Positions 47,296 through 57,541 of a stretch of DNA of 64,000 bases are shown piece after piece (within the stretch, counting starts at the first letter, position 1; each line of letters opens with the position of its first letter). This DNA is from Nemertoderma westbladi (Eukaryota; Xenacoelomorpha; Nemertodermatida; Nemertodermatidae). The stretch is taken from positions 1-64,000 of the forward strand of contig JAUCBJ010000476.1 in the NCBI GenBank assembly GCA_032718475.1, in the 5' to 3' direction. Position numbers and translations under genes: made by a program. The notes below the pieces were generated by a model, which was not told the origin of the DNA, did no database searches, and worked only from the letters and a program-made list of their open reading frames with translations.

Positions 47296-47857
47296 ATGAC
47301 TTTTTAGCTGACTTCACAAACCTATGTCCATCTATTCTCTCGAGTGAAATTTAATATAACGATCGCCATTAATACCAATAATTTTATGTAAACAATTGTG
47401 AACGATTTAAATTGTAATGTGTTAGATAAACCTGTCCCATACCGGTACCAGGGTAAAATAAAGTATGATATCACGATATCAGTAATATATTAGATATAAT
47501 TACTTTGAACAACATTCAATATTTAGTGATATTCCAAAAAAATACAATTACAATATTGACCTACCGGTACTATAATAATTTACTAAATTAATTACAATTA
47601 TTATTATAACTTTGTTCAGAATGTTATTAATTTATTTTCCGTAGGTTTTAACAGAAAGTAAATAAATAACGCAGAAACAAAAACAACCTGTATTTTAAAC
47701 TAAATTAACAATCAAATAATCTAACTGACAAGTGTAACATATAAATAATACATGAAGACATATATGTGTCGCGCCACAGTAGTTAGTTAGAATATGTGGG
47801 GATTCGATGATTGGGAATTTAATTAATAGCAACTGCTGAACTGCGAAATGTTAAACC

Positions 47858-48517
47858 CTAGGTCGAGGCGCCTGGCGCTATACTGGCATTAGAGCTCTGC
47901 AAAATACCAACGATAACCCCAAATAAACCGATAGCGCTCGCAAAAATCTCGATAATTAAAATCTTAACGAATAGGGCGGGATTGGCCGCGTCTGAGAGCG
48001 CGGCCCCGGAACCTACAACCCCAACGCAAACACCGCAGAATAGGTTGGATAAACCGACGGTTAGCCCAGCGCCGAAGATGGAGAATCCACCGAATACATT
48101 CTGTCGCATCTGTTTGGCAGATACGGTGAGGGGGTCGTAATCCTCCACCATGTTGGCCGTAACTATCGACATGATAATACCGTAAATAGCGACGGCCTCG
48201 CAGAATATAATCGAAATGAGGTTTTTTGTTTTGATTCGCGGCGCTTTTACGGCTCCTCCAATAATACTTGTGCCGGTTATGTAGATACCGGTAGCCGCTC
48301 CGACTACAGACAGCGATATGGACAGGCCTACGCCGACGAAGGCCCACGCGTGCGGGGGGATCGCGAGTAGTAGCCAACCAACGTCGAAACGGTAGCCCTG
48401 GTCCGATAGGAGGAAGAATAATCCGGTTAGAACGAGGAGGAATATAACAATGCTGGAGATTACTTGGGAGTGAATAGAGATGATGTTTTCCGAACCCATT
48501 GTTCGGTTGGAATGCAC
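47858..48517 (-). CDS. ATP6V0B: V-ATPase 21 kDa proteolipid subunit c''
   Basis: 219 residues in a single exon. Five hydrophobic segments are visible (from about residues 20-40, 55-80, 95-120, 145-170, 185-210). The proton-carrying glutamates expected of c'' are present in FCEAVAIYG and in [13 protein letters not shown], with the paired Gly-rich helices [15 protein letters not shown] and [14 protein letters not shown]. Family knowledge: c'' is part of the V0 rotor ring that pumps protons into endosomes, lysosomes and secretory vesicles. Two in-frame Mets lie at the start; the second (48499, MGSEN) is a plausible alternative. It is intronless, unlike vertebrate homologues, yet fully intact: an active gene with lost introns or an expressed retrocopy. 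Confidence 0.93.
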   Translation of the reverse strand: MHSNRTMGSENIISIHSQVISSIVIFLLVLTGLFFLLSDQGYRFDVGWLLLAIPPHAWAFVGVGLSISLSVVGAATGIYITGTSIIGGAVKAPRIKTKNLISIIFCEAVAIYGIIMSIVTANMVEDYDPLTVSAKQMRQNVFGGFSIFGAGLTVGLSNLFCGVCVGVVGSGAALSDAANPALFVKILIIEIFASAIGLFGVIVGILQSSNASIAPGAST

Positions 48518-50522
48518 TTCCGGAGTTCAGCAGTTGTTTATTGATTGTTTATCTATTATCATGTACCGGTACTGCGATCTGGCGATAGTCTGATAGTCCT
48601 AGCGGTATGCCTCTATCTTCTATTTTGCAACGACAATGCAGCAGCAGCACTGCTGCACTGAGTACGCCTACTGACTGACTGAAGACTGAACTGACTGAGA
48701 AAATGTTACCAATCCTGCAATCCTTCAATCTGTCGTGCAGCAGTGCCCTATCAGCCTATCCATCTACCGGTATCGTAATCGTACCGATAACCTGATAAAG
48801 GCTGAACGGTAGGGATAGCCTGCCTATTCTTCCCGCCTACAGTCTGACAGTACAGAAGTACACCTGACGTAGATAGATCAGTAGATAGATAGACAGATCT
48901 GCAGATACAGAGATAGAGCAGTACAGCATGCAGCAGTACGTGACTGGAATACTTACAGGTTTGAGTACAGATCTGCGGCGCGCTCTTGCGCATCCAGAAA
49001 TGCGGCGCGGTGCGATTTTACTGTTTTACGCAAATAGAACGTCAGACTGCAGGACTGTCAGAAATATGTCAAACAAAATGTCCTACTACTGCTGTACTGT
49101 AACTGTACCGTACTACATACTAGCAACACAGTATCAGTATACTGTTAAGGTTTAGGCTACTGGTTTAGCTTAGGCAGTTAGGCCCTAACTCCTTCTGTCC
49201 TTTGAAGTTTGACCGTTTGACTCGATCTCTAATTTAATTTCACTCCATTTTCTCTTTAAACACAGCCAACAAATTTGAAAATACTGTATTTTTCGTAATG
49301 CAGTACCTAACAGCCTAATAGGCCTATAGATGTATAGTACTTTTTTGTCAGTCAGTACCGGCAGTGCGCTGGTGCGGCAGATCGGTCCGGTATACAGTTG
49401 AATTTGTGGTTTTGGAGCTCAGGTGCTTTAGTGCGGTGCGGCACACTAAAATCTAACTGCAGCGCAAGGTAACAGTTTAGCGGTTCGGCAGTTTAGGCCT
49501 AACCGGTATGTTCGTTGTGGGGCGAGGGACGAAAGTAAGCGAGCTTAGCATACATGTACCACTAACTCAATCGGTGTGTCTGTTGCTCTGTGGGGCTCTT
49601 GGCGTAGTGGCACCATTAATCAACCTGTCGTTCTGTTGATCTGTCGCTGTTTTTTTTGCAGTGTTCAATTTTAAACGTTAATAACTGGGCCAATCCTTGA
49701 TGACATCTATCCAAACTTGGTATGGTACACATGTTTTTTGGCAAAAGTTTAGAAATTTTCCAAGTTGAATTCGTGTGTGGTCTTCGAGAAGCTAAGATAA
49801 AAAAGCAGTTAATTAGTTAATTAAGTTGATTAGCCTGTCTTTTAACGGAAATTACTTATTTTAGTATAAGATTTAAATAATTATACTTAAAAATTATACA
49901 GATGTAATCCACATACCTCATTCTATTATAGTTTTTAATTAGTCAGTTAGTTCAAGTGATTTTCTTTAATAATTGTGTCTTTTGTTTAATTGATCTAAAG
50001 TATAATTAAAACGGCATAAAAAAATTATGCGCAATAAATACTGCTCATTTATTGGCTAACATGCAAGTTGGCTGGTATATTTGGGAAGGATGTGTGTGTA
50101 AGGCAGCCAGTTGCTGGGAATTCAAGTGGAGGGGGGTGGATTGTATGTGACTCATGCCGTAGGCCATGCTCATGCCACACACAAGCAGGTAGAGTGCTTG
50201 GCCAGCTCTCGTCTAAGCCTCAGGTAATAATTAGACAGATCTCATTTAATATTGTCAATAACATTACCACTGTAGAAGGCTTTTTATATCCAAAATTGTT
50301 TATTCCTCAAAATATTAGGCTTATTATTTTTTGATAGGATTTCTGTGTAGGCCTATTTGAATTGTTTACACTGAGGCATTAACAGAGGGTACTGGTATAT
50401 TAAATTAATTATTTGAATACCATTACTGCATCGACTGCATTTAGCTGTTTAGTACTGCGTTGATTATATTCCTATAAACCAATTGCTGGTTTCGCATATT
50501 GAACGTATCGATAGTTATAAAG
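48518..50522. other. Upstream region of ATP6V0B and MITE-related sequence
   Basis: No gene recognised. The part near 49515-49760 (GCGAGGGACGAAAGTAAGCGAGC, then GGTATGGTACAC) is related to the intron 5 MITE at 22.7 kb. A plus-strand open frame at 50068-50334 with several Cys has no recognisable family and may be chance. Confidence 0.5.
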
Positions 50523-51069
50523 TGTGACGGGATCCACGAAGGATCCCGGTTTATCCGGTTTGTCGATCTACGCGTCCCCGCCGTGTGTGAAAGGTAAAAA
50601 GAGTTTGCGTTGTTCGTCGTATATAATGTTCGGGCATATAGATAGATATAGATAATATATTGTAATGTAAAGCTGTGAATAATATTATATGGAAGGCGGG
50701 AGACGGTGATTGAAGTCCCGGTACTTCCCTAGCTAAACTAACCTAACTAACACCAAATAGCACACTGAGATAACTGAATAACTGATTGCTGGTGCCTAAT
50801 AATATACTGCACGGTTTGGCCTTGCTACAGTACCTAGCCGATGCTTCCCCCCCATTGGCTAATATCCCTGTTGGCGCCCTTTGGAGTGTTCCCGTTCACT
50901 CCAGCTATTCTCTCTCTGTTAGGGGTTTGGCCCCTGACCTTTATTGTTCGTTTCTCCTTCCCACTTTGTTGGGGTGGCACGAGTGGTTGATTACCCAACC
51001 TCGTGGCCCCCAATATTGCTTAATGGTTTACTTTATGGGGTTGGGTGAGGCGGAATTGATTCGCTAACA
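50523..51069 (-). repeat. 3' LTR of the gag-protease element
   Basis: 547 bp, similar to 57542-58061. The block 50797-51069 is strongly conserved with 57793-58061; the remainder (about 50570-50790) has diverged and differs in length, so the insertion is much older than the BEL element at 3.7-13.6 kb. Confidence 0.88.
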
Positions 51070-52425
51070 CTCCCCCCATGCTATCTTCCCGGTGAGAAGA
51101 TAGCATCAACCTCTAAGTGCGCTTCAATTCCGCTGGATCCCGATCTAGTATCGGGTGTGGGGTGGGATTATTTTCTTGGAGTCGGCTTTCCAGGCCGCTC
51201 CCTATGGGTATGATGTCACTACCCTCTGGCATCTCGTGTCGGGCCGATCGTGCACTTCTCTCACACAATTTTTGTTTCCCCGACATTCTCACCACTCTAG
51301 CTCCGCTCTCTAACTCAACTCGCTCTTATTCTCTCCCCACACCTGAATCGCACTCTTCTCTCTCGCCAACAGCTCTTCTCACTATCTCCTCCCTACTCTC
51401 TGCCACTCCCTAAGGCCCTAATCTCTAATGCTACCCCTGTGCTATCATATTATCTACCTACTACTCACTTGGTAACTATCTAACTCTCTTACTCTCTACT
51501 AACTCTCCGACTCTAACTAGCTCTACTAAGTCTAACTAACTCCTACTAATTCTCTACTAACCTCTAGCTCTAACTCTACTAACCTCTAACTGTACTCTCT
51601 GCTAAGTCTACTAACTCTTTCCTAACTCTGACTAAAACCCTCCATCTACGTGGCGCTTGTGGTGCCCACAACCATTCTACTACTACTTCTACTCTGCTAC
51701 TATCTTTCTAACTCTACTAACTCTCTACTATCTCTAACTCTACTAGCTGGCACCCTATGTGCCCGCCTCTACTACTCTACTGCCTGGCACCCTATGTGCC
51801 CTCTCTACTACTCAACTACCTCTCTAACTCTACTACCTGGCACCCTATGTGCCCGTCTCTACCACTCTACTACCTGGCACCCCATGTGCCCTCTCCACTA
51901 CTGTACTCTATCTACATCTCCACCTCCACTAATACCTCTATCTACGTGGCGCTTGCGGTGCCCACAACCACTCTCTGCTACTACTTTCTACGTGGCGCTT
52001 CTGGTGCCCACAACCCCTCTCTTACTACTTTCTACGTGGCGCTTATGGTGCCCACAACCACTCTACCACTACTACTTTCTACGTGGCGCTTCCGGTGCCC
52101 ACGACCCCCCTACTACTACTCCTTTCTACGTGGCGCTTCCGGTGCCCACGACCCCCCTACTACTACTCCTTTCTACGTGGCGCTTCCGGTGCCCACGACC
52201 CCCCTACTACTACTCGTGGCATGACAATATGCCACACTCCCTTACCCCGCCGCCTTCTAACTCTACTCTCCTTCTACTAACTTATCTCCTGTTCTACTAC
52301 TTACTATCTCTTCTAACTATTATTTAATTAATTTTATTATTTATTTTTTAATTAAATAATTATTTATATGTGGGAAGGGCGTCTCGCCCTCATTCCCACC
52401 CCCCTCAGTCCAAAATCTTGGACGA
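51070..52425 (-). repeat. GA-rich 3' region with tandem repeats (CT-rich on plus strand)
   Basis: Strongly strand-asymmetric: mostly C and T on the plus strand. From about 51640 to 52215 there are about eight imperfect units containing TCTACGTGGCGCTT and GGTGCCCAC, spaced about 48-60 bp, and from 51745 to 51895 a related unit with TGGCACCC and ATGTGCCC. Plus-strand open frames of up to 225 codons merely translate this repeat. Confidence 0.85.
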
Positions 52426-54843
52426 CTAAACTTTCAGGTGCCCCTTCTTCCAGTAGGCACTCTCCCACTGCCCTCCTATACGTCCTCTTACTCTTCGCCA
52501 CGCTCTCCCCGCCAACTCCAACTGACCAGGAATTGGCTCTCCCTCTTCCGCCACCCCAAAATCGGGTCTCTCCGCCGCCTTCTTAACCATCTCGTCTCCT
52601 GGCATCAAAATGCCATCTCCCTCCTTGTTATCTCCCGGTGGCAGAATGAATAGAAAGTGAAAGAACAGGCAAAACAGAAGGTACAACAGCAGTCCTACCC
52701 CTCTCCATCCTGCCCCCCCTCTCGACCTCCCCCCCGTCGGCACGCCTCTCAACCGGACCGGCGTCTCCTCCGGACACTCCCCCGGACACCCCTCCGGACT
52801 ATTGTCCTCCTGACACTTCACCGGACACTCCTCCGGAGTGTTGTCCCCCGGACACCCCGCCGTCCGCTCCCCTCCATCCCCACACCGACACCCGCTGGGA
52901 AGTCTATTATCCTCCGCCCACTCTCTTATTGTTACTTTCCTGTCTGGCTCTACTATCTCCTCCGGCTTCTTATCTTCGTCCTCTGTGTCTACGGTGCCTG
53001 GTAACATGCACCCTGATGTCTCTGTCACACTGCATGGGATCTTGGTTTTAACTGGGCCGCTAAGCGTCCATCCGAACGGCGTGAGGATCGCCGTCGGGTC
53101 CCGCTGCCTGTCTTCGCCGAAGACCGTCCGTGTTCTCTCGTGGGCCGTCGGGCAGTCCATTCCTACTATAATGGACACCTTCCTAACGTCCACCTTTGGT
53201 ATTGAGAAATCGATACCGTCCAGGAATCTATACTGCTCGACCTCAATGTTGGTTGGTCGCCTGGCGTTGATATTTATCGATTCTATGACGTGGATGGGGT
53301 CGATCGTCGCCCCATAGTCGCATCCCGGTGCAATCGCTGCTATCCTGCACCGCCCCGTCCTCGTCTCCAGGACCTCATCTTTACTCGAGACGGTAGTTAC
53401 CGCCATTCTATTCGGCCTCGTCTTTAGCCCTATCTCTTCGGCCACCCAGTTCTCCACCAGCGTGAAGGCTGCTCCGCTGTCGACCAGCATTAATGTCGTT
53501 ACTGATCGACCGCCCTCTCCTGATATCTTTACTGGTACTACCCCGAGTAGTACTTTTCTCTTCTTCTCCTCTTCTGTCATGCTTGTAGCCATTGTTTGGC
53601 CTCCAGTCTCCTCCTCTCTTGCTGCTGTTTCTCTACACTCTCCGGGTCTGTGTCCTTCTACCACACATCGATGACATAGTCCGTTTGCGTCTGTGTAGGC
53701 TACACGATCTTGTTTGGGCAACGCTTGCCAGTGCTTACAACTCCTGGTCTTATGGGTTCCGTCCCGGTGTAATTGACATTCGAATCCTGGATTATAGCGT
53801 TCCCTGTATAGTCCCTCACGTATCGCGCGTAGGTTTATATGTACCGATTTAGTGTTTTGGTTGTCTGTACTCGGCCTACTGGGTATATTGGGATTGTGTT
53901 TATTTATGGTGTTATTTTCTTTCTGTCCCTGCCACGGTGTGGCCCTACTCCCAGCTAACTGTGGGCTTGTAGCCCCCTGTGTGGCCGCGTGTGGTAGCGA
54001 CTCTCTTACTCTTGAGAATGGATCCGTCGGATTATGTTCGGGTCCAGGCCTGTTGTATTCGGTCTTTGGTGCCTTCCCCAAACTATCCTCACTATAGACT
54101 GGGTCTGTAATTAATTCGGCTTCATAGTTTAGGAAGCTCGACATTTCTTCTAGGCCCGGTTCCGCACCTTTCTTCTCTCGAGTGGAGAAGGCGATCTTCC
54201 TCCACTTTCTCCGCAGCCAGATCGGCAGTGCCTGCGCTATCGTGGTGATGTTGTTAGACGCGTTGAGTTCGTATGGTGCGTCTAGCGTCTTTAACACGAT
54301 TAACGCCTTCTCGACCTTGTTCGCAAAGGTCTTTATGCTAACGGGATTATCCTGTAGGCCACCCGATGTTATGCCTCTCAGGGTTTGCCGGATGATCTTG
54401 GCTGGGTGCCCGTACTCCCTATCTAACGCCCGCCATGCTGTCGTGAAGCCGCCCTCGATGCCCTGGTATTGCCTCACGATGTCGTATGCTGGGCCTCCTG
54501 TATATACTTGCAGATATTTTAGGCACTCCGCCTGCGTCAAGTTCTTACTTAATATCTCGTTGCTGTACATGCGCCGAAACTGCAGGTATTCTTCCGGCCT
54601 ACTTCCGTCGAATTTAAATGGCTCGACTGGTGGTAACTCGATCCTGGTCTTTAATGCATCGATTAATGTGGCCATTCCCATCGCTTGCGCTTCCAATGGG
54701 TTCGATGGATGTTGTACAGACTCTCCTATTGGGTGCGGTCCGTTCGTCCTATCTGTTGTTGATTTTATTTGTTGCGTCGGATATATCATTGGGGGTAACG
54801 GCCCCCTCCATATTTCCGTGTCGCACGACCTATTCTCGTCCAA
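52426..54843 (-). CDS. Gag-protease polyprotein of BEL type, no RT
   Basis: 805 residues. Residues about 60-260 form a DUF1759-type Gag domain (KFDGSRPEEYLQFRRM, LDREYGHP). Cys/His clusters around 350-410 (GTHKTRSCKHW, CHRCVVEGHRPGEC) are BEL-type zinc knuckles. An aspartic protease of DUF1758 type follows, with catalytic LVDSGAAF near 455 and ILTPFGWTLSGPV near 590. Where RT should begin, the frame instead has an acidic stretch, a Cys/Pro/Glu-rich repeat region (residues about 655-700), one hydrophobic segment of about 20 residues (GLLLYLLFCLFFHFLF) and a basic tail of about 70 residues. The frame is intact to its stop. The tail's function is unknown. It could be a remnant of pol's end or unrelated sequence; it shows no clear match to either. 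Confidence 0.85.
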   Translation of the reverse strand: MDENRSCDTEIWRGPLPPMIYPTQQIKSTTDRTNGPHPIGESVQHPSNPLEAQAMGMATLIDALKTRIELPPVEPFKFDGSRPEEYLQFRRMYSNEILSKNLTQAECLKYLQVYTGGPAYDIVRQYQGIEGGFTTAWRALDREYGHPAKIIRQTLRGITSGGLQDNPVSIKTFANKVEKALIVLKTLDAPYELNASNNITTIAQALPIWLRRKWRKIAFSTREKKGAEPGLEEMSSFLNYEAELITDPVYSEDSLGKAPKTEYNRPGPEHNPTDPFSRVRESLPHAATQGATSPQLAGSRATPWQGQKENNTINKHNPNIPSRPSTDNQNTKSVHINLRAIREGLYRERYNPGFECQLHRDGTHKTRSCKHWQALPKQDRVAYTDANGLCHRCVVEGHRPGECRETAAREEETGGQTMATSMTEEEKKRKVLLGVVPVKISGEGGRSVTTLMLVDSGAAFTLVENWVAEEIGLKTRPNRMAVTTVSSKDEVLETRTGRCRIAAIAPGCDYGATIDPIHVIESININARRPTNIEVEQYRFLDGIDFSIPKVDVRKVSIIVGMDCPTAHERTRTVFGEDRQRDPTAILTPFGWTLSGPVKTKIPCSVTETSGCMLPGTVDTEDEDKKPEEIVEPDRKVTIREWAEDNRLPSGCRCGDGGERTAGCPGDNTPEECPVKCQEDNSPEGCPGECPEETPVRLRGVPTGGRSRGGAGWRGVGLLLYLLFCLFFHFLFILPPGDNKEGDGILMPGDEMVKKAAERPDFGVAEEGEPIPGQLELAGRAWRRVRGRIGGQWESAYWKKGHLKV

Positions 54844-54901
54844 GGGGTTCGATGTTCTTGCTCCTATTGGGGTATATTGTTGATATTGTGATGGGGGAAT
54901 G

Positions 54902-56257
54902 TCACCCTGTCCCCCCCCCCCCCCCCCCCACCGGTATGTTTGGTACTGGGGTTGATGTTAATATATTGGGGCCCATACATCTATCTACAATAACTCTCCC
55001 CTCCCCTGGATATATGTTATGTCCCTGTGTATTATAGTCATGCTGCTGTACCGATATAGGCCTACCTACCTCTCGCCTACCTACCGGTATGTACTCCGCG
55101 ACTTCCGGGTTTAATCCCGTCGTTCGCGCTACCCTATCGCCTACTCTATCTCTCCCAGCATGGCCTATAATAGTATGTGCAGTAAGGCCTACAGTATGTC
55201 CTGCAGTCTGCATGTGCCCTTCCGAACCGAAGTTTATTCTTCGCGAATCTCGAATCTCCCCGCGACTACCGTACTCTCGATCGGCAGCTATATCACGTCG
55301 GGAAGTTTCCCTTCGATCCCCTCTCCTGCTCTCTTCTTCGTACCGGTACGTCCTGTACCGCTCTCCTGGTGTGCGGTGCGTTTCTCCGGGGCGACGGCAA
55401 TCTCCCGAAGTTCGACCCCACTGACTCCCTAACTCCATCTCTACTATCGACGGCTCGCTATCCGTCCTCGCTCTCCGGTTGCTCCTAGCAACGACTCTTC
55501 TATTATCTTCACTTCTTCTCTCTTCGACCTCTCGGTTAAACTCTACTAATCTTCTTCTATCTTCGACCTCTCTATTAAACTCTACTAATCTTCTCTCTTC
55601 TGACTGGGCTCGACGTTCCGTCGCCCGCCCTCTCGCGACGTCAACCTGTCTCTCTCTGCTCGATCGCACGCCGCTGGGGATACTCGCAATCCCCCTATTA
55701 CTCTCCATCGCCGGGTGTTGCGGTTTACCTAATTCGGCCCGCGCATTATCCGCCGACGCCTGTGGGACACTCTCTGCCCCCCCTCTCTCGCTACTAATCT
55801 CTCGCGGTGGGGCGCCCGTAGCCCCCCCCCCCCCCCCCCCCACCCGCCACTTCTAACTTCACTATCTCTTACTACACTTCTGCGTCCCTCTTGTCGGACA
55901 TTTTCTACCCCCCTTCTCTCGCCACTAATCTTCCGTGATGGGGCGCCCGTAGCCCCCCCCCCCCCCCCCCCACTCGCCACATCTAACTTCACTATCTCTT
56001 ACTCCACTTCTACACCCCTCTCTAGTCGACACACTGTCTCTACTACGGCTGGCTCTATTCACCCCCGCCTCTCTCTCTACTACTGCGAGGCCTACCAGGC
56101 CCACCTCGGGTTGGCTCAACCCCGCTACCTCCTGCCTACCAACTACGTGGCCTACCAGGCCGCCGTTGGGTTGGCTCAACCCCGCCACTTCCTGCCTACC
56201 AACTACGTGGCCTACCAGGCCGCCGTCTGCCGGGCTAAACACATCTGACGCGTTCAC
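54902..56257 (-). pseudogene. Frame-split Gag leader region with G tracts
   Basis: Three overlapping minus-strand frames (56257-55925, 55992-55729, 55843-54902) change phase at long G runs near 55951-55972 and 55820-55841, and a third run at about 54911-54930 lies at the end of the last. A tandem pair of about 131 bp containing the tract and GGGCGCC repeats at 55790-55860 and 55925-55990. Another tandem repeat of 66 bp at 56095-56235 encodes a 22-residue motif (VGHVVGRQEVAGLSQP). The product is Arg/Glu-rich and charged (for example EFNREVEERR twice). It looks like Gag N-terminal sequence, split by homopolymer length change. Confidence 0.65.
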
Positions 56258-56436
56258 ATTAATAGCACCATTCCCAATATTATTTGTTAAATCAATTAAA
56301 TTATTAGAATTTGAAACGGGATTATTATTTAAATTATTTAAATTAGAATTGTTATTATTTTCAAAATTTAAATTGTTATTCGAATTATTTGAATTATTCT
56401 GGATATTTGAATTAATATTATTACTTGAATTTAAAT

Positions 56437-57468
56437 TTAAATTACTACTACCAGGTAAAACATTTCCTGTAATAAAGGATTAGGGTTATTTACTACGGTA
56501 CTATTAATACTAACATTTCCTAACGTACTACTACTACCCCCCTCGCCCGTACGGCTACTGTACGTGTACCGCACGCTCTGTTCTCTTGTCTCACGCTCTT
56601 CGCGTTCACTCTCTTGCTCCTTCCCTCTCCCCATTATCCGGTCTAATTCTTTCACCCTTAATTTATATGCCAGATTTATCTTCCGCATCCGTCTTTCTTT
56701 TGCGGAGGATGTAGCAGACTTATCGGTTGCGACGGACTCCCACCGCCCCTCCGTCCTACTAACTTTCCCCCGCCCTCCGGGGTTCTCGCTGACCGACGAG
56801 ACCGAATCCTCGGAGCTAGCCTCGGATTCGCCCTCGTGCGGTCCCGCCCAACGCACCAACTTAACTTCCCTGGCATCGACTAAGTATGGCCCTATGTACA
56901 CTGCACCAGGCCCCATACCCCTACGTTCCCATAGCCCAAACAGTTCGATGGCAACCCCTCTCGCTCTCTCGCTGGCTAGTTCTCCCTGCCCAGAACGCAC
57001 TAGGTAATCAAAGTATCTGTTCGACTCACCTAGTCGTCTCCTCAACTTTACCTGGTCTATCTCAGCCCCTCCTCTAGCTTCTTTCAGTTGTTCCCGGGTC
57101 GCGGCGTAGGCTCGTCGAAGTCGATCGGAAACCCCGACGTCCTCGTTGCCGACCTCTCCTCCATCTCTCCGGGTCCGACGTCGTACCGGCGGCTCCACCG
57201 TTGCCGTTCCAGTGGGCCGTCCGTCGCCCTCGGCCTGTGGCTGGCCGGCGACATCGGTACGTCGACCCTCGCTCCGCGTCGACTCGTCTTTCTCCTTTTT
57301 GACTCCCGACTCGTCCTCTCGCTGTAGAAGGCCCCCTTCATCTTGGATCGCCGGATCTTTCGTCGACGGATCCGGCGTCGTGGGTTGATACCGTCTCGCC
57401 GTGGCCTCGCGGATCGTTAGATCGTCGTCCGGGGTCCGCGGCGGTATCGCTTCTCCTCCTCTACTCAT
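56437..57468 (-). CDS. Gag N-terminal protein of the gag-protease element
   Basis: 343 residues starting MSRGGEA, about 75 bp inside the 5' LTR, which suits the first ORF. Very rich in Arg and Glu. Residues about 110-215 look folded (RLRRAYAATREQLKEA, RYFDYLVRSG, AIELFGLWERRG, VKLVRWAG); the rest is low complexity. I know no domain for it. It ends at a stop shortly before an Asn/Leu-poor, AT-rich stretch (56240-56460) of different composition from the rest of the element. Confidence 0.65.
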   Translation of the reverse strand: MSRGGEAIPPRTPDDDLTIREATARRYQPTTPDPSTKDPAIQDEGGLLQREDESGVKKEKDESTRSEGRRTDVAGQPQAEGDGRPTGTATVEPPVRRRTRRDGGEVGNEDVGVSDRLRRAYAATREQLKEARGGAEIDQVKLRRRLGESNRYFDYLVRSGQGELASERARGVAIELFGLWERRGMGPGAVYIGPYLVDAREVKLVRWAGPHEGESEASSEDSVSSVSENPGGRGKVSRTEGRWESVATDKSATSSAKERRMRKINLAYKLRVKELDRIMGRGKEQESEREERETREQSVRYTYSSRTGEGGSSSTLGNVSINSTVVNNPNPLLQEMFYLVVVI

Positions 57469-57541
57469 CTTGTCTTTGGTAGTTATCAGCCACAGTTCGG
57501 CAGGCCTAGAGTTAGGACTGTAGGCCTTGGGTAGTCAAGAC

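Larger units (their letters stand above)
45629..47857. other. Intergenic region with SINE remnants
   Basis: AACGCTGCAAAGT recurs near 45870, 45920 and 46290. CAGAGGTGTAGCGAGG near 46075 followed by a GC-rich hairpin (CCCCCGGGCGC... CCCGGGGG) resembles a hAT-type terminus, weakly. No SLC6 exons or other genes were recognised. Confidence 0.45.

Noticed and set aside
50068-50334. Cys-containing 88-codon plus-strand frame
   Set aside because: No recognisable domain or matching exon nearby; possible repeat fragment.
51650-52327. Plus-strand open frames of 155-225 codons
   Set aside because: They translate a CT-rich tandem repeat in several frames at once and lie antisense to the BEL-type element.
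53462-54883. Long plus-strand frames up to 233 codons
   Set aside because: They are antisense to the intact Gag-protease frame, whose domains are clear.
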